NCBI GenBank assembly: GCA_035772735.1 | Contig: JASDFA010000003.1 | Location: 155,943,001 to 156,007,000, forward strand | Source: Datura wrightii | Lineage: Eukaryota > Streptophyta > Magnoliopsida > Solanales > Solanaceae | DNA: 64,000 nucleotides | Direction: 5' to 3' | Part shown: positions 12,159-24,115 of the stretch, piece after piece | How positions within the stretch are numbered: position 1 is the stretch's first letter | How the letters are laid out: every line of letters begins with the position of its first letter | Translations under genes and position numbers: made by a program | Notes under the pieces: generated by a model | Told to the model about the DNA's origin: nothing | What the model saw: the letters and a program-made list of their open reading frames with translations, nothing else | Databases searched by the model: none

Positions 12159-14289
12159 ATGATGCCAAAGGGAAATGCACGTAAGGATAAAACACCCTTA
12201 AGGAAGAATCAGGTAGAAAAGGGAAAGCCCTTTATTCATCAGTTGGTTGATGAACCAAACACCTCCAAGGAGTCGAGTGGCTCAGTAGAGGAATAACCCT
12301 TCGAGTAAGAACAATTAGAGAGGCGCTCGACCAGGGCTCGACCAAAAATCCAAGTAACTCTACAGCCATGGTTGAGTCTTTGGCTCCAATTTCTATAGGC
12401 CCGTCTAGCGGAGAAGGGGAGCAAGAGAGGACTCATCACAAAAGGAAGAAAGTGGTGAGTCTAGTGCTGCAAAGGGAAGCGAGTCCCATACTAAGGACTC
12501 TGGTGCTTCTTATATTAAGACCAAGACCTTGAGTGTATCTCCTCCGAGTAGAGTACAGCCTGAGTAGCCGGTTCAGAGATGGACAATTCCAGGCATGCGT
12601 GTGATTTATAACCACGACATAACTGAAAATGAGAGAGGCAACCCAAAGAGGAGTATTTATGAGGAGCCTTGATTGGTCACCACCAGGATTAAGGGCCTTC
12701 TTGAGATACATACCTTGTTTGATAGATACATGTTTTGCTGGATGAGTGAACCTTCAGGGAGTTACAACTCGACAATGGTAAGAGAATTTTATGCAGCATA
12801 TATAACCACACTGAAGAATCAAGCTCCTATAAGTCAAGACTGGAAGAAGCAGCCACCATTACTCAGTGTATTGGTTTGGGGTACCCAGGTGGACATATTA
12901 GAGCGCGTCATCTCACACATCTTGTAAGGTGCAGATTTTTGAAGCCTCGGCAATTCGGCCTGGTGAGCTGAGGAAGATTAAGATTAAGAGATTGAGTGCA
13001 GAGGTTAAGAAGATGCACTACACGCAGATCATAGCCTCATAGGGGATAGAGGTTGAATGGTTGATAGGGAAGGAGTCGCAAATAAAAAAGGTGACTCTAA
13101 ATTTTAGGGCAAAGTTCTGTTGGTCACTAGTGAGGCATCGACTGGAGCCGGCCAGTATGATAATATCATGTCCCCAGATAGTGCAGCACTACTATCTAGT
13201 ATTATGGAGGGATACGAGATCAACTTCTCGAGATATTTTACTGAGGAGATTCAGGAAAGATCCATACTTGATAGCACCATTATTTCATTCCCATGCTTGC
13301 AGGATAAGCTGTGCCAGGAGTCTTGGGTGCCAGAGATACCAAATATTGATCTATTCAAGGAGGTGCTGAAGATCACAGACATTGGGATGTTAGAGATGAT
13401 ACAAACTCTTGTCCAAGGCAAGGAGTCAGATGGTAATATCAAACGGTGCAGCTATCTTTGTAGATGTGTTGAGTAGGGGTTTGCAGATTGAGACCCCTGG
13501 TTTTACAGAGAAGGAGGCAGATGTTCCTACTTCCCAGGATGCGAGATCTTATGTTCGAGACCACCAATGCACTACACTTCTTCATCTACTATCCCAGAGG
13601 CCAGAACTTCAGTTTCATCTCCCTGTCCTTCACCAGCCGACCTAGTCACTATCTCACAGGAGTATATTACTGACATGGTTAGGTGGCTAGCTAGGGCTGA
13701 GAAGCAGCAGGCTAACACTGCGCTACAGGTAAAGGTGTTAATGGAGCAGGTCAAGCCTTGGGTGACATAAAAGTTGGAGTCAATGACTAGGACTTAGCAT
13801 GGGTGCTTAGACGCATTTGAGAGATGGATGGATAAGAACCTCGCAGTAATATAGGTGACAGAACTCACTCTGTGGTATGTTGAGGTCAAGTCCCTTCGAG
13901 TAGAGTTAAGAGAGTTATCAACACAACAGATCTCAGTTATACCACTACTCATGATCCTGGTTGTAGAAGAGGAGAAGATGGAGTAGTTACCCCCCGTATT
14001 TGATTTCTTCGCCGAGAAACCTATGATAAAGTCAAAGGGAACGAGGGCTAGGAATGAAGACATTGAGGATAGGGGTCTATTGAGGGAGCATAATAAAGAG
14101 AGACATGATATTGAGACAGCCATAAGGTTTCCTAGAGATGAGGCCCGCAAAAGGGTGGAGGATAAGGTTACTAGAGCGCACAGAGAGTTTATAAGCTCTA
14201 TGGATCTATTGAGTGCGCCGGTTATCACCGGTTCCACCGGAGAGGAGGCCAGGATGCATCTACATCCCCCACTTATCAGACTGCTATAG
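12159..14289 (+). pseudogene. Element A third ORF, 'putative plant transposon protein' type, decayed
   Basis: A third reading region after pol, at the place where Athila elements carry an env-like or otherwise unassigned ORF. It begins ATGATGCCAAAGGG just after GTTACTTCCACAG, a plausible splice acceptor. Fragments in shifting frames resemble a domain found with Athila-type elements and annotated as putative plant transposon protein (from memory PF20167). These are MVREFYAAYITTL (about 12775-12813), VDILERVIS (about 12890), IMSPDSAALLSSIMEGYEIN (about 13163-13222) and RSILDSTIISFPCLQDKLCQ (about 13257-13316). A charged, coiled-coil-prone C-terminal part follows (14023-14289). Its function in the element is unknown to me. 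Stops and shifts make it a pseudogene. Confidence 0.5.
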
Positions 14290-15857
14290 GTGTGTAGGAT
14301 GCCACAGGTATATCCCTAACCTTTGTACTATATTTCTATTTTGATGCATCGAGGATGATGCATAGTCTTTTTGATGGGGGTGGGGGTGAACCTGACCTTT
14401 GAACTCGAGAAATTTTCTTGCTATGTATCTTTTCTTTTCGGTATTTCTATCTAGTAGAACTGGCATATTTAGGTTTTTTATATGTTTGTGTTTGGGTGTT
14501 TAATTAGAATAAACATAGGAGAACTTAGTGCAGTCGAATAAAATGACATCTTGTGATCTGTTTTGAAATGTTTAATGAAGGACACTCCTCCTAATGATTT
14601 TACTGTAATGTGTTCTTGGTGTAAATAGCATGACTATCGTGGATCTTTACATGTCATTAATATTATGAATATGTTAACCATTGCTTGACTATACATGAAC
14701 TGGAAATTGGTAGTTGATAATCAATCCTGTTTCATGTGAGTGTGAGGTGCTTACTGAGTTCGACTTTGTGTGCAATCTAGAACTTGTCTGGTTAGTCACA
14801 CCAAGGTTATAGGATAGTTGGTTAGGATATTATCATAGGCCATCTTTTGAATTAGTCCACTTTAGTCTAAATGACCTACCAAATGAAATAATAATATCCC
14901 TTGATCCTGAATTTTGAGCCTAAGTAAACCTTTTCTTTGATTAGCCCATTCATTTTTTTACTTTTGATATAATGAATCTATTCTGGTCCTGGTCCATTTT
15001 TGGACATTGTGAATCTCAACTCAGGCAAATTGCCTAAGTTGAGGGTGACTATTATAGGGGTGCATAAAAAAGGTTGGGTATGAAAAGAAGAAACTCGTTG
15101 ATGAAAAAGAAAATGGGTGTGGTGTGGTTGAAAAATGAAAAGAAGAAAAGAAAGGAGAATAGAAAAGAAAAGAAATAGATTATATTAAAAGAATTAAAGA
15201 TGTTAGCAGCTTGAAAAGAAAAGAGTGAAAACCATACCCATGAGCTAAAAATTGAATAAAGGAGAAAAAGGGAGGATAAAGAGAAAGGTTAGAAGTGGAG
15301 CCAAAAATAATGTAGTGCCAAGGAGTATTGAGTCACTTTACCCATATCTACCATCCCCATCCCCAAGCCTACAATACAAGCCTAAAAAAGTCCTATAATG
15401 ATCCAAATTGGATTGTCCGAAAAATTGAGGTATGGAAAATAAGAGCAAGCCTATGATTATGTGCACACTGTCTGAACTTTTTTATGAGAGTGAGTGTTTT
15501 GACTCAGTCCATTTTTGAATTATATGGATATTTTTGAGTGTACGAGACTTCTTTGTAGCGAGGGCATATGGGTCGCATTGTTAGTTGCTAATTATCCGGG
15601 TAAGTGGTACTAGCATATATGCTTGGTTGTCTATTGATAATGTGATGTCATTCCTGCATCCCTTTGTGACATGATAGGAAGCCTAGTGTAAGCACAATTG
15701 TTTTGATTTGACAATATAGGAGGAGGTTTAAAATTTTGATGTACATGTGTGCCAAGTGTTTGAGTGACTATCAAACCACTCCTAGGTTTCTTTTAGTTAA
15801 GCGTCAATTTCATTTTGTTTTGCCGGAGGACACAAAAACATTCTAAGTTAAGGGTGT
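14290..15857 (+). other. Element A 3' untranslated region with purine-rich tract and PPT
   Basis: No gene is visible. A purine-rich low-complexity stretch (AAAGAAAAG-type) runs from about 15100 to 15290. Just before the 3' LTR is CTAAGTTAAGGGTGT (15843-15857), which fits the Athila polypurine tract form. A near copy, CCTAAGTTGAGGGTGA, lies at about 15030-15045, 0.8 kb upstream. Confidence 0.5.
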
Positions 15858-17429
15858 TGATGTGTCACAGTTTTATAACACTTTAGATGCTTAAAACTAA
15901 GAAAATACACAAATCCTAGGCATGTTTATATGAATGTGATGAGTTTTGTTAAGTTTTCCAGGAAAAATAGGTGTTAGAAGTGAGTTGGAAAGAAAAAGTT
16001 GAAAAAGAGCTAAGTGTTACATGCTGAGGCAGGCACGAGTCATTAGGACACACAATGACTCGTGCTATGACCAGTCCTAAAGAGATGACCAAAAGTCCTG
16101 AAAGTTGGCAGAAGTTACCTAGTGACAACTAGCCATGTAACGAGTCATCGTGAGACTCAACGACTCATTCTTAGTAGCCTTTAGCAGCTATATTGAAAAA
16201 TGTCACTTAAGTCCCAAGGGGTCACGAGCCATCTTGGGACTCAATGATTCGTCCTGAAGAATCATTGGCAAAAGTACTAAAAATATGCAACTCAGGGCCA
16301 GGGGTGACGAGCCACCTAACAGCTCGTTGTCTCAGCCAACGACTCGTTCCTTGAAGCGTTGCCAAAGCTAAAGATAGTGAATAAGATGACTTGTGGGCAC
16401 ACTAAATGACTCATTAGGACCTCTAACTAGTTGTTACCACTGATGAACCTACAATCCTTTTCTGTTTAAGATAGGTTTTGATTAATGTCTATTAGTTTTC
16501 TTAGGTTTCTTTTACACATTACACAATTCTTTCACACTTTAACTGGTTTTGAAGTCCAAGAAACATCTCTTTTGTTTTGTCCTTGGGTTTTGAAGGATTA
16601 ATCAAGCATCGATTCTTGGATATTGAGTGCTTGTTGATAATTCAAGAGTTGTGATTTCTTCAGCTAAATTCTTGTAAGTTTATAATTATAATTTTATTTA
16701 TAATTTCAAATTGTAATTCTTCAAGCATCAGTGGCTAAATCCAATAACTAGGGTTGTGAAAACCATGATAAATTAACGAACGAGGCAAAGTACTTCGTGA
16801 TTCTTGAATGGGGTTTATGCATGTATTGTTCTTCCCTTCATTTTGATTGCTTTAACGGTCTCAAATATTAGAATTCGCCTTATTATTACTCACTGGATCA
16901 AGGGGGTATTAATGGGCAAAGGGATTAACAATGGAGATTTGAGGCTATCAACCCTTATCTAACAGCTTGACCTAGCCCAAAAATAGCTAATCCGAGATTA
17001 AAGGTAAGGGTTAGTGAAGTATACATACACAGATGGATCAAGTTTCTTGGTGATATTCATCTATTTAGGGGACCAACTACTTAGGTGAATCTAACTTACC
17101 GATTTTACATGCTAAACATTAGGATAGATCACTAGTACGATACACTTACTACGTTATAAAATCATGGAGAATATAGTCTTAGTCAACTCTCTCACTGAAT
17201 ACAAACCACATTAGCTAATATTCGACTCTTGGTTACTACTTGCTTTACATCATTATTTGTTACAAACTCTCCCCTCCCCTTGGAAATAAACATACTAAAA
17301 GTATATGTAAGCATGTTAAGTAAGGTCCTCACCATATTCCTCATGGGATTTGACCCCAACCTCATTAGGTTTATATTTGAACATCGACCTCTTTATATCT
17401 CATTAAGAGGTGTAATTTTGGCGTCATCA
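15858..17429 (+). mobile_element. Element A: 3' LTR (Athila-type)
   Basis: A complete LTR of 1572 bases, TGATG..CATCA, that aligns with both halves of the 5' LTR. The last bases before the flank are GTAATTTTGGCGTCATCA. After it comes GTGTC, then sequence (TATCTGAAAG) that matches the leader of element C at about 60575, showing that element B resumes here. Confidence 0.85.
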
Positions 17430-17433
17430 GTGT

Positions 17434-18760
17434 CCTAGGGTATCTGAAAGTCGCGTTAAGTAGAGTCTTTTTCATGGGTGTAAAGTGCACCACACTTATG
17501 AGGAAGAGGCTATGAAATGTTTATGGAACTTTCCCTTCTTTCATGATTCCTATCGTGCGATAGAGTGTAAACTCTAAAGTATCCTTCTAACTGTGCTCTA
17601 CACACTTACAAATGACACCTCCCAGAAGAACAAATGGAAGGAGAAACAAAAATGGAAACCAGCAAGCCCCGCCAACTCCAACAGACCCTTTGGATGAGCA
17701 GGCCACTCATGCCGAGTTCAGGGTTACATTCCAGATGCTTTCTCAGGATATGACCAATTAGGTCAATTAGTAGGCGGTTGCACCGACCAATCCAAATAGA
17801 AATGCAACTGTCGCTAGAGTTCGAGACTTCACTCGGATGAATTTTCTAAAGTTCCATGTGTCTAGGGTGGATGAGGACCCACAAGTCTTGATTGATAAAA
17901 TGCATAAGATCACCCAAATCACTGGTATTAACTAAATTGAGAGTGCGAACTTGGCTATATATCAGTTGAAGGGAGTGGCCCAGACTTGGTACAAACAGTG
18001 GAAGGAGGGCAGGCATGTTGGTGCAGGCTCAGTGGACTGGGATAAGTTTGTGACCGTATTCTTAGATAGGTTATTTTCCCATGAGTTGAGGAAAGAGAAG
18101 GAAGGGGATTCATCAACCTGAAGCAGAACTCCATGATGGTACAGGAGTATACCCTGTAGTTCACTCAGCTATCCCGATATGCTCCAGAGATGATTGTTGA
18201 ACCAAGGGCCCAAATGACCAAGTTCGTTTTGGGTGTTTCAGACTTAGTGGTCGAGGAGTGTAGGACTGTTATGCTCATCAGTGACATGGATATCTCTTGA
18301 CTCATGATTCGTGCATAGCAGATTAAGGAGGAAAAGCTTAAAGAAAAGGCAAGAGAGAACAAGAGAGCAAGGATAGGAAATTTTGACTACTCTCGGCAGA
18401 GGTGGGGTGGTGGAAATCGCTCATAGTATCAGTAGAAATCTTTCGCTCTAGCACCCTCTTTGATTAGTGCTCTATCTCCCAGACCCCGTGCTGATCAGAA
18501 AGGTAGAGCATCTAGCTCTAAGTCTCAAGGTAATGTTTCTAGCAGTCCTACATTTCTAGCATGTCCTAAGTGTGGTAAGAATTATCCATGGGAGTGCCGT
18601 TATGGAAAGGAGGATTGCTTTGGTTATGGTCAACTAGGCCATTGGTTGAGAGATTTTCCTTCAGCCAGACGTGGAAAGACTCAGTCCACTACTTTAGTAG
18701 CCCCTTCAGGTCGCCCAACTCAGTAGGGTACTTCTTTGTGAATAGGCAGTGGTTAGTGCT
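17434..18760 (+). pseudogene. gag: Element B leader and gag (Tekay-like), decayed
   Basis: The leader resumes after element A. Gag starts at ATG 17612 (TPPRRTNGRRNKNG), followed by the capsid region common to Tekay/Del elements of Solanaceae: the FLKFHVSRVDEDPQ region (about 17850-17890), YQLKGVAQTWYKQWKEG (about 17961-18010) and the 'lgvsdlvveec' segment. Near 18560-18670 lies the zinc-knuckle region CPKCGKNYPWEC then CFGYGQLGHWLRDF. The second knuckle has lost two cysteines (to Y and F), so it should not bind zinc. Stops occur at 17759, 17770 and later, so the gene is dead. Confidence 0.75.
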
Positions 18761-18821
18761 AGAACCGCTTCTACGCCCTTACATCCCATTAGGAATAGGA
18801 TAATTCACCTGAGTCACCGGT

Positions 18822-19245
18822 ATGTTGCGACTCTTTCAGCTAGACATTTATGCATTATTAGATCTAGGAGCCACTCTTTCCTTCGTGACTCCTTATAGTG
18901 TAGTAAATTTTGATGTTAATCCAGAAATACTCTTAGAATCCTTTTTAGTCTTTATTCCTATTGGTGAGTCAGTTATAGCTAGTCGAGTATACAGAAATTG
19001 CCCAATCACAATTTTATAAAAAGTCACCATAGTTGATCTTGTAGAGTTAGATATGATTAATTTTGAAATCATTCTTGGAATGGACTGGTTACACTTCTAT
19101 TATGCATCAGTCGACTGTAGAACCAGAGTCGTTAGATTTCAGTTTCCTAATGAACTAGTATTAGAATGAAAGGGTAGTACCTCAACGCTTATAGGTCAGC
19201 TTATCTCTTACTTTAAGGCCAAAACAATGATCTCTAAGGGTTATA
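18822..19245 (+). pseudogene. Element B aspartic protease, decayed
   Basis: Retropepsin-like protease of the gag-pol polyprotein. The catalytic loop reads ALLDLGATLSFVTPY (about 18850-18895); its second half (IILGMDWL, about 19069-19092) includes the conserved glycine-aspartate. The family usually has DSG or DPG here and this copy has DLG. Stops at 19017 and 19168 interrupt it. Confidence 0.7.
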
Positions 19246-20680
19246 TTTGCTATCTAGTTTGGGTCAAGAATTTCAGTTTCGAAGCTCCAACACTTCAGTC
19301 ATTTCCAGTCATAAATAAGTTTCTGGAAGTGTTTTCCAAAGATCTTTCAAGAGTCCCTCCCGAATGGAAAATTGACTTCACAATAGACCTTCTTCCAAAT
19401 ACCCAAACTATTTCAATTCCTCCATACAAAATATATCTAGTTGAGCTTAAGGAGTTGAAAGATCAGCTGAAGGACCTCTTAGACAAAGGTTTTATCAGAC
19501 CCAACATCTCTTCATGGGATGCCCTAGTTCTTTTCGTGCATAAGAAGGACGGTTCCCTCTGGATGTGCATCGATTACCGTAAGCTGAACAAAGTCACAGT
19601 TAAGAATAAGTATCCCATTCCCAAGATTGATGACTTGTTCGATTAGCTCCAGGGTGCTAATTGCTTTTCAAAGATAGACCTCAGATCCGACTATCATCAG
19701 CTTATAGTCAGAGAATGTGACATCCCGAAGATAACCTTCAGGACTCTGTATGGTCAGTATGAATTTATTGTTATGTATTTTGGACTAACAAATGCTTTTG
19801 TGGCTTTTATGGACTTGATGAACAGAGTGTTCAAATAGTATTTGGACATGTTCATCATTGTCTTCATAGATGACATCCTTGTCTATTCTTGGAGCGAGGA
19901 TGAGCATGCAGATCATTTGAGGATTGTCTTGTAGACTCTCAAGTATAACCAGTTATTCGCTAACTTCAGCAAGTGTGAATTCTGAAATCAGTAACATTCC
20001 TTGGTCATGTCATTTCCAGCAAGAGTATTCAGGTTGATCCTCAAAATATCGCACCAGTTAAGGATTGGCCAAGACCCACCTCTCCATCATATATTAGGAG
20101 TTTCTTGGGTTAAATCGGCTACTCTAGATGGTTTGTGGAAGGCTTCTCCTCTATTGCCTTTCTAATGTACAGTTTAACTTAGAAGAAAGTCAAACTCCAG
20201 TAGTTTGATACTTGTGAGAACAATTTTTAGGAGTTGAAGACTCAAATCGTTATTGCCCTAGTTTTGACTCGACCAGAAGGTTTAGATGGGTCCATGATTT
20301 ATTATGACGCCTCCAGAATTATCCTTGGTTGCGTGCTAATGCAACATGGTAAGGTTGTAGCCTATGCTTCCAGACAACTCAAGGCTTATGAGAAGAATTC
20401 CCGACCCATGATCTTGAGTTAGCAACGGTAGTTTTTGCCTTAAAGATTTGGAGGCACTACCTTTATGGTGCTCATGTGTATTTGTTTACTAACCACAAAA
20501 GTCTGCAGTATGTGTTCATCCAGATGGATTTGAATCTTCGTCAGAGAAGATGACTTGAGCTATTGAAAGACTATGATATGAGTGTCTTGTACCATCCGGG
20601 TAAAGTCAATATAGTGGACGACACCCTCCACAGGTTATCAATGAACAATGTTGCTCACATTGATTATGAGAAGAAAGAAT
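19246..20680 (+). pseudogene. Element B reverse transcriptase and RNase H, decayed
   Basis: Gypsy-type reverse transcriptase followed by RNase H. Blocks are IPPYKIYLVELKELKDQLKD (about 19420-19480), VLFVHKKDGSLWMCIDYRKL (about 19530-19585), SKIDLRSDYHQL (about 19669-19705) and the active-site motif FIDDILVYS (19865-19892) with both aspartates kept. RNase H landmarks are YYDASRIILGCVLMQHGKV (about 20300-20355), YASRQLKAYEKN and 'DH/NHKSLQYVF' (about 20490-20517). Internal stops (for example after LFD at 19646, and around 19838 and 19935) and frameshifts make it inactive. Confidence 0.8.
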
Positions 20681-20779
20681 TGGCTTGAAATGTTCATAGG
20701 CTCGTTCAGGAGTTCGCTTGATTCAGATGAAGGTAGAGTTATAGTTTAGAATGGTTCAGAGTCTTCTCTTGTGATCGAT

Positions 20780-22180
20780 GTTAAAGAAAAGCAAGATGAT
20801 GATATGATATTGGTTAAGTTGAAGGAAGCAGTGCTCAAGAAAGAGCTGGAAGCATTCTCCAAAGGGGGAGATGGTGCTTCATTATCAGAACCGCTTGTGT
20901 GTTTCAGACGATGATGGCTTGAGGTAGCAAAATTGACAGAAGCCCATAGTTGTCGGTATTCTATTCACCCAGGTGCTACTAAGATGTACCGTGATCTACG
21001 AGAAGCCTATTGGTGGAATAGCATAAGGAGGGATATCGCAGAGTTTGTGGCTAAGTGTCCTAATTGCCAACAAGTTAAGGTTGAATAGAAAAGACCGAGA
21101 GGTATGACTCGGGATATTACCATTCCTACTTGGAAATGACACAGGTTACCTACCACACGCTACCAGAATAATTCAATATGGGTGGTCGTAGATCGGATGA
21201 CTAAGTCATCATATTTTCTGCCAGTTAAGACGATAGATTCAGTCGAGGATTATGCTAGGCTTTACATTCAATAATTGGTCAGATTGCATAGAGTCCCTTT
21301 GTCCATCATTTCGGATAGGGGGTACTCAGTTCACCTCATATTTTTGGAAGTCCTTTTAGAAAGGTCTTGGCACTCAAGTTAAGCTTCGCACAACTTTTCA
21401 CCTGCAAATAGATGGTCAGGCTAAACGGACCATTCAGACTCTAGATGACATGTTGAGAGCTTGCATGATTTATTTTAAAGGTAATTGGGATGATTACTTT
21501 CCTCTCATTGAGTTTTCTTATAATAACGGTTACTAATCCAATATTCAGATGGCTCTGTTTGAGCCACTCTATGGCAGGAGGTGTAAATCTCCTATAGGGT
21601 GGTTTAAGATTGGTGAAGTTACCTTGATCGGGCCTGATTCAGTTTATGAGGCTATGGATAAAGTTCAGCTTATTAAAAAAAGGCTGAAAACAGCTCAGAA
21701 ATCATATGCAGATATGATGTAAAGAGAACTTGAGTTTGTTGTTGATGATTGGGTTTACTTGAAAATTTCACCCATGAAAGGGGTGATGAGGTTTGGTAAG
21801 AAAGAAAAACTCAGTCTCCGCTATGTTGGTCCTTATAATATCTTGAGGCGCTTTGGCAAGGTGGCCTATGAGTTGTACTTGCCTACAGAGTTATCATCAG
21901 TGCATCCAATATTCCATGTGTCATTGCGGAAGAAGTGCATTGGTGATCTGGCCTCAGTTGTGCCTTTCGAGAGTGTTGGTATGAAAGATAGTCTCTCTTA
22001 TGAGGAGGTTCCAGTTGAGATTCTTGATCGTCAAGTTCGTAAGTTGAGGAACAAGGAAGTAGCTTCAGTGAAAGTTTTTTGGAGAAACTAACTTGTAGAG
22101 GGAGCTACTTAGGAAGCAGAAAAAAGACATGATGGCCAAGTACCCTCACCTCTTTCCTTTGAGTTTAGCTCAAGCTTGAG
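20780..22180 (+). pseudogene. Element B integrase with C-terminal chromodomain, decayed
   Basis: Integrase of a chromovirus-type element. The zinc-finger region (IHPGATKMYRDLREAYWWN-like, about 20965-21020; CPNCQQVK, about 21057-21080), the DDE core ('vvvDRmtKs', about 21184-21210; DRGTQF around 21315; DGQAKRTIQTLDDMLRAC, about 21412-21465) and the C-terminal part are visible. The last 110 codons (21759-22091) are open: a GPYNIL..VAYELYLP..VHPIFHVSLRK block, then a chromodomain-like segment with EVPVEILDRQVRKLRNKEVA (about 22002-22061). Such chromodomains direct Tekay/Del elements to heterochromatin. Other parts contain stops. Confidence 0.75.
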
Positions 22181-22399
22181 GTAATAGTTTCCTCCTTGGT
22201 ATTCTATTCAGTTTCATGTCCCTCAGTCACTCTCATGTTTTAGAATGCATGCATGTTTCATGAAATAAGTTTGGCTATTTAACTTAGTGCAGAGTCAGTT
22301 ACTCCATCAATATTCATTGCTTGGCTTTCAGTCTTGGGATTGCAACTCCTTCCCTATCTTTTCAGCTTTATTAGTCTCCATTCAAGGAAGAATGTTCTC

Positions 22400-22412
22400 A
22401 AGAGGGAGATAA
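22400..22412 (+). other. Polypurine tract of element B
   Basis: AAGAGGGAGATAA lies directly before the 3' LTR start TGTGACGCC. It would prime plus-strand DNA synthesis. Confidence 0.7.
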
Positions 22413-23645
22413 TGTGACGCCCAAAAGTTTCTAAGATCAGATCCTAGACATGAAAGGAAAACTAGTAAAAAGGAAAAAAATTTCCATAGGACAACCCCCA
22501 CCACAAGTCGTGGTGAAGAAGGACGACTACTGGGAGGGAGTCGTGCTTACCAAGAAGCAGTCCAGAATTTAAGGAAGCCCCAGACATCACGAGTCATAGG
22601 ATGACTCGTGGTCTTATAGGACGACTCATCCTGTCCATCATGGTGTGAACTTCAGAAACTGGTCAAATTGGCCTTTATAACTGTGAATGGATATCACGAG
22701 CCGTGGTAAAATACCACGAGTCGTGGTACGAATCGTAAGGGTTGGACGGTAGTTTTCTGCCCATTTTTTCTAAAGGTGTTTTAGTCTTTTTCCACTCTTT
22801 TAACTCCTAAACTACATCGTATTGGGACCGGTTGAAGGGAGATTTAGCGGAATTAGTCGACCCTTGTCCTCATTTCCTCAAAAAACATGCAAAACAACAT
22901 TAGAAGCTTCAAATCCTCTCAAGTCAAAGCTAGGGTTCTTCTCCAAGAGCTGCAAGTTCAAGGTCCTAGAGGTTCTCAAAACTCTAGGCATGTGGAATTT
23001 CAACAAGGGTTTCCTTTCACCCTTATATCCAAAAGCTCTCAGAAATCTAGTAATCTCAATCCTCTAGAAATCATGTCTTAAGGTTCTCATTCAATGTATG
23101 ATTTTCTTTATTTTCTCAATATTTCAAGGCTCTTACGACGAATAGCATATAATGTTCATGATTTCACTCTCAATTGCATGATGTATTTCCATGACCTTGA
23201 TTTTAGAATGATTTCAAAGATTCAGCCCTTCTGAGTTAGCATTGTTTTCAAATGACTTGGTTTGTGATGAACACATGATTTTTTTCATGATTTTAGTATG
23301 CATGTTTTCACAATATTATCAGGTCCCGTAGACTCTCTAAGCACTTTCAGATAAAGTAGTTTTGACTTAGTCTTAGGGAATTAATTTTCAAGTTATCAGT
23401 ATATTTATTCAGTTGGGAGTAGTACTTAGCACCGAGTAGACTAGGTTTAGCGTCATCCAGGTCTCAGAATTACGTGCCACCGTAGATTATTAGCCTTAAT
23501 GTCCATCAGTTAGTGATCAAATTATTCATGTCTTTATACCCTGACAAGATATATTGTGTCCTATTGATAGGGCGTATACATCAAACTCCACATTTAGCTC
23601 ACGTGATTATATGTCGGTTAAGAGACTCTCCCACAGTCTAGTAGT
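22413..23645 (+). mobile_element. Element B: 3' LTR, truncated
   Basis: Starts TGTGACGCCCAAAAGTTTCT after the polypurine tract. From about 23262 it matches positions 1 onward of the window. The match is lost at about 23638-23645, shortly after GAGACTCTCCCACAGTCTAGTA, whereas the 5' copy continues for another 0.7 kb, so the 3' end is deleted. The first 330 bases hold several ACGAGTCGT-like motifs, including the palindrome TACCACGAGTCGTGGTA at 22712-22728. The short open frame at 22822-23067 lies within the LTR and is not a gene. Confidence 0.8.
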
Positions 23646-23882
23646 GACATGGATGATATGAAAAAATATAAATATGTAGTGTTATTTAATTAAATATTTA
23701 TACCTTTTTAAAAATATTTATCAACACGTGTTGAATAGTTTACATCGAATAATATCTTTTGTGTTTAAATGAAACATAAAAAATAGAGTTGAAGGACTAA
23801 AATGGAACAAGACTGAGATGAAGTGCCAAAATGAAAAATGAAAGCAAGTTTAAGAGGTTGTCTATGTGTTTGGCCTATTAAT
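23646..23882. other. Gene-free AT-rich flank
   Basis: I see no gene or recognisable repeat between the truncated element B LTR and the Stowaway MITE. Confidence 0.6.
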
Positions 23883-23884
23883 TA

Positions 23885-24115
23885 CCCCATCCGTCCTAAT
23901 TTATGTGATGTACTTTGACTGGGCACGGAGTTTAAAAAATATGAGAAGATTTTTAAAATTTATGGTCTAAAACAAGTCATAGATATTTGTGTGGCTATAA
24001 ATAATCTCATTAAGGGTGAAATGAGTATTTTAAAGTTAAATTGTTACTAAATATAAAGATGAGTTAATTTGAGACTGACTAAAAAAAATGTTTTACATAA
24101 AATGAAACGGAGAAG
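23885..24115. mobile_element. Stowaway-type MITE
   Basis: A 231-bp element with TA flanks on both sides (23883-23884 and 24116-24117). The ends are inverted repeats: CCCCATCCGTCCTAATTTAT at the left and, on the other strand, CTTCTCCGTTTCATTTTATG at the right. The interior (GACTGGGCACGGAGTTTAA, TAAAACAAGTCATAGATATT, TGTGGCTATAAATAATCTCA) is the widespread Stowaway family of Solanaceae with a CTCCCTCCGT terminus. It carries no coding capacity and would need a Tc1/mariner transposase in trans. Confidence 0.85.
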
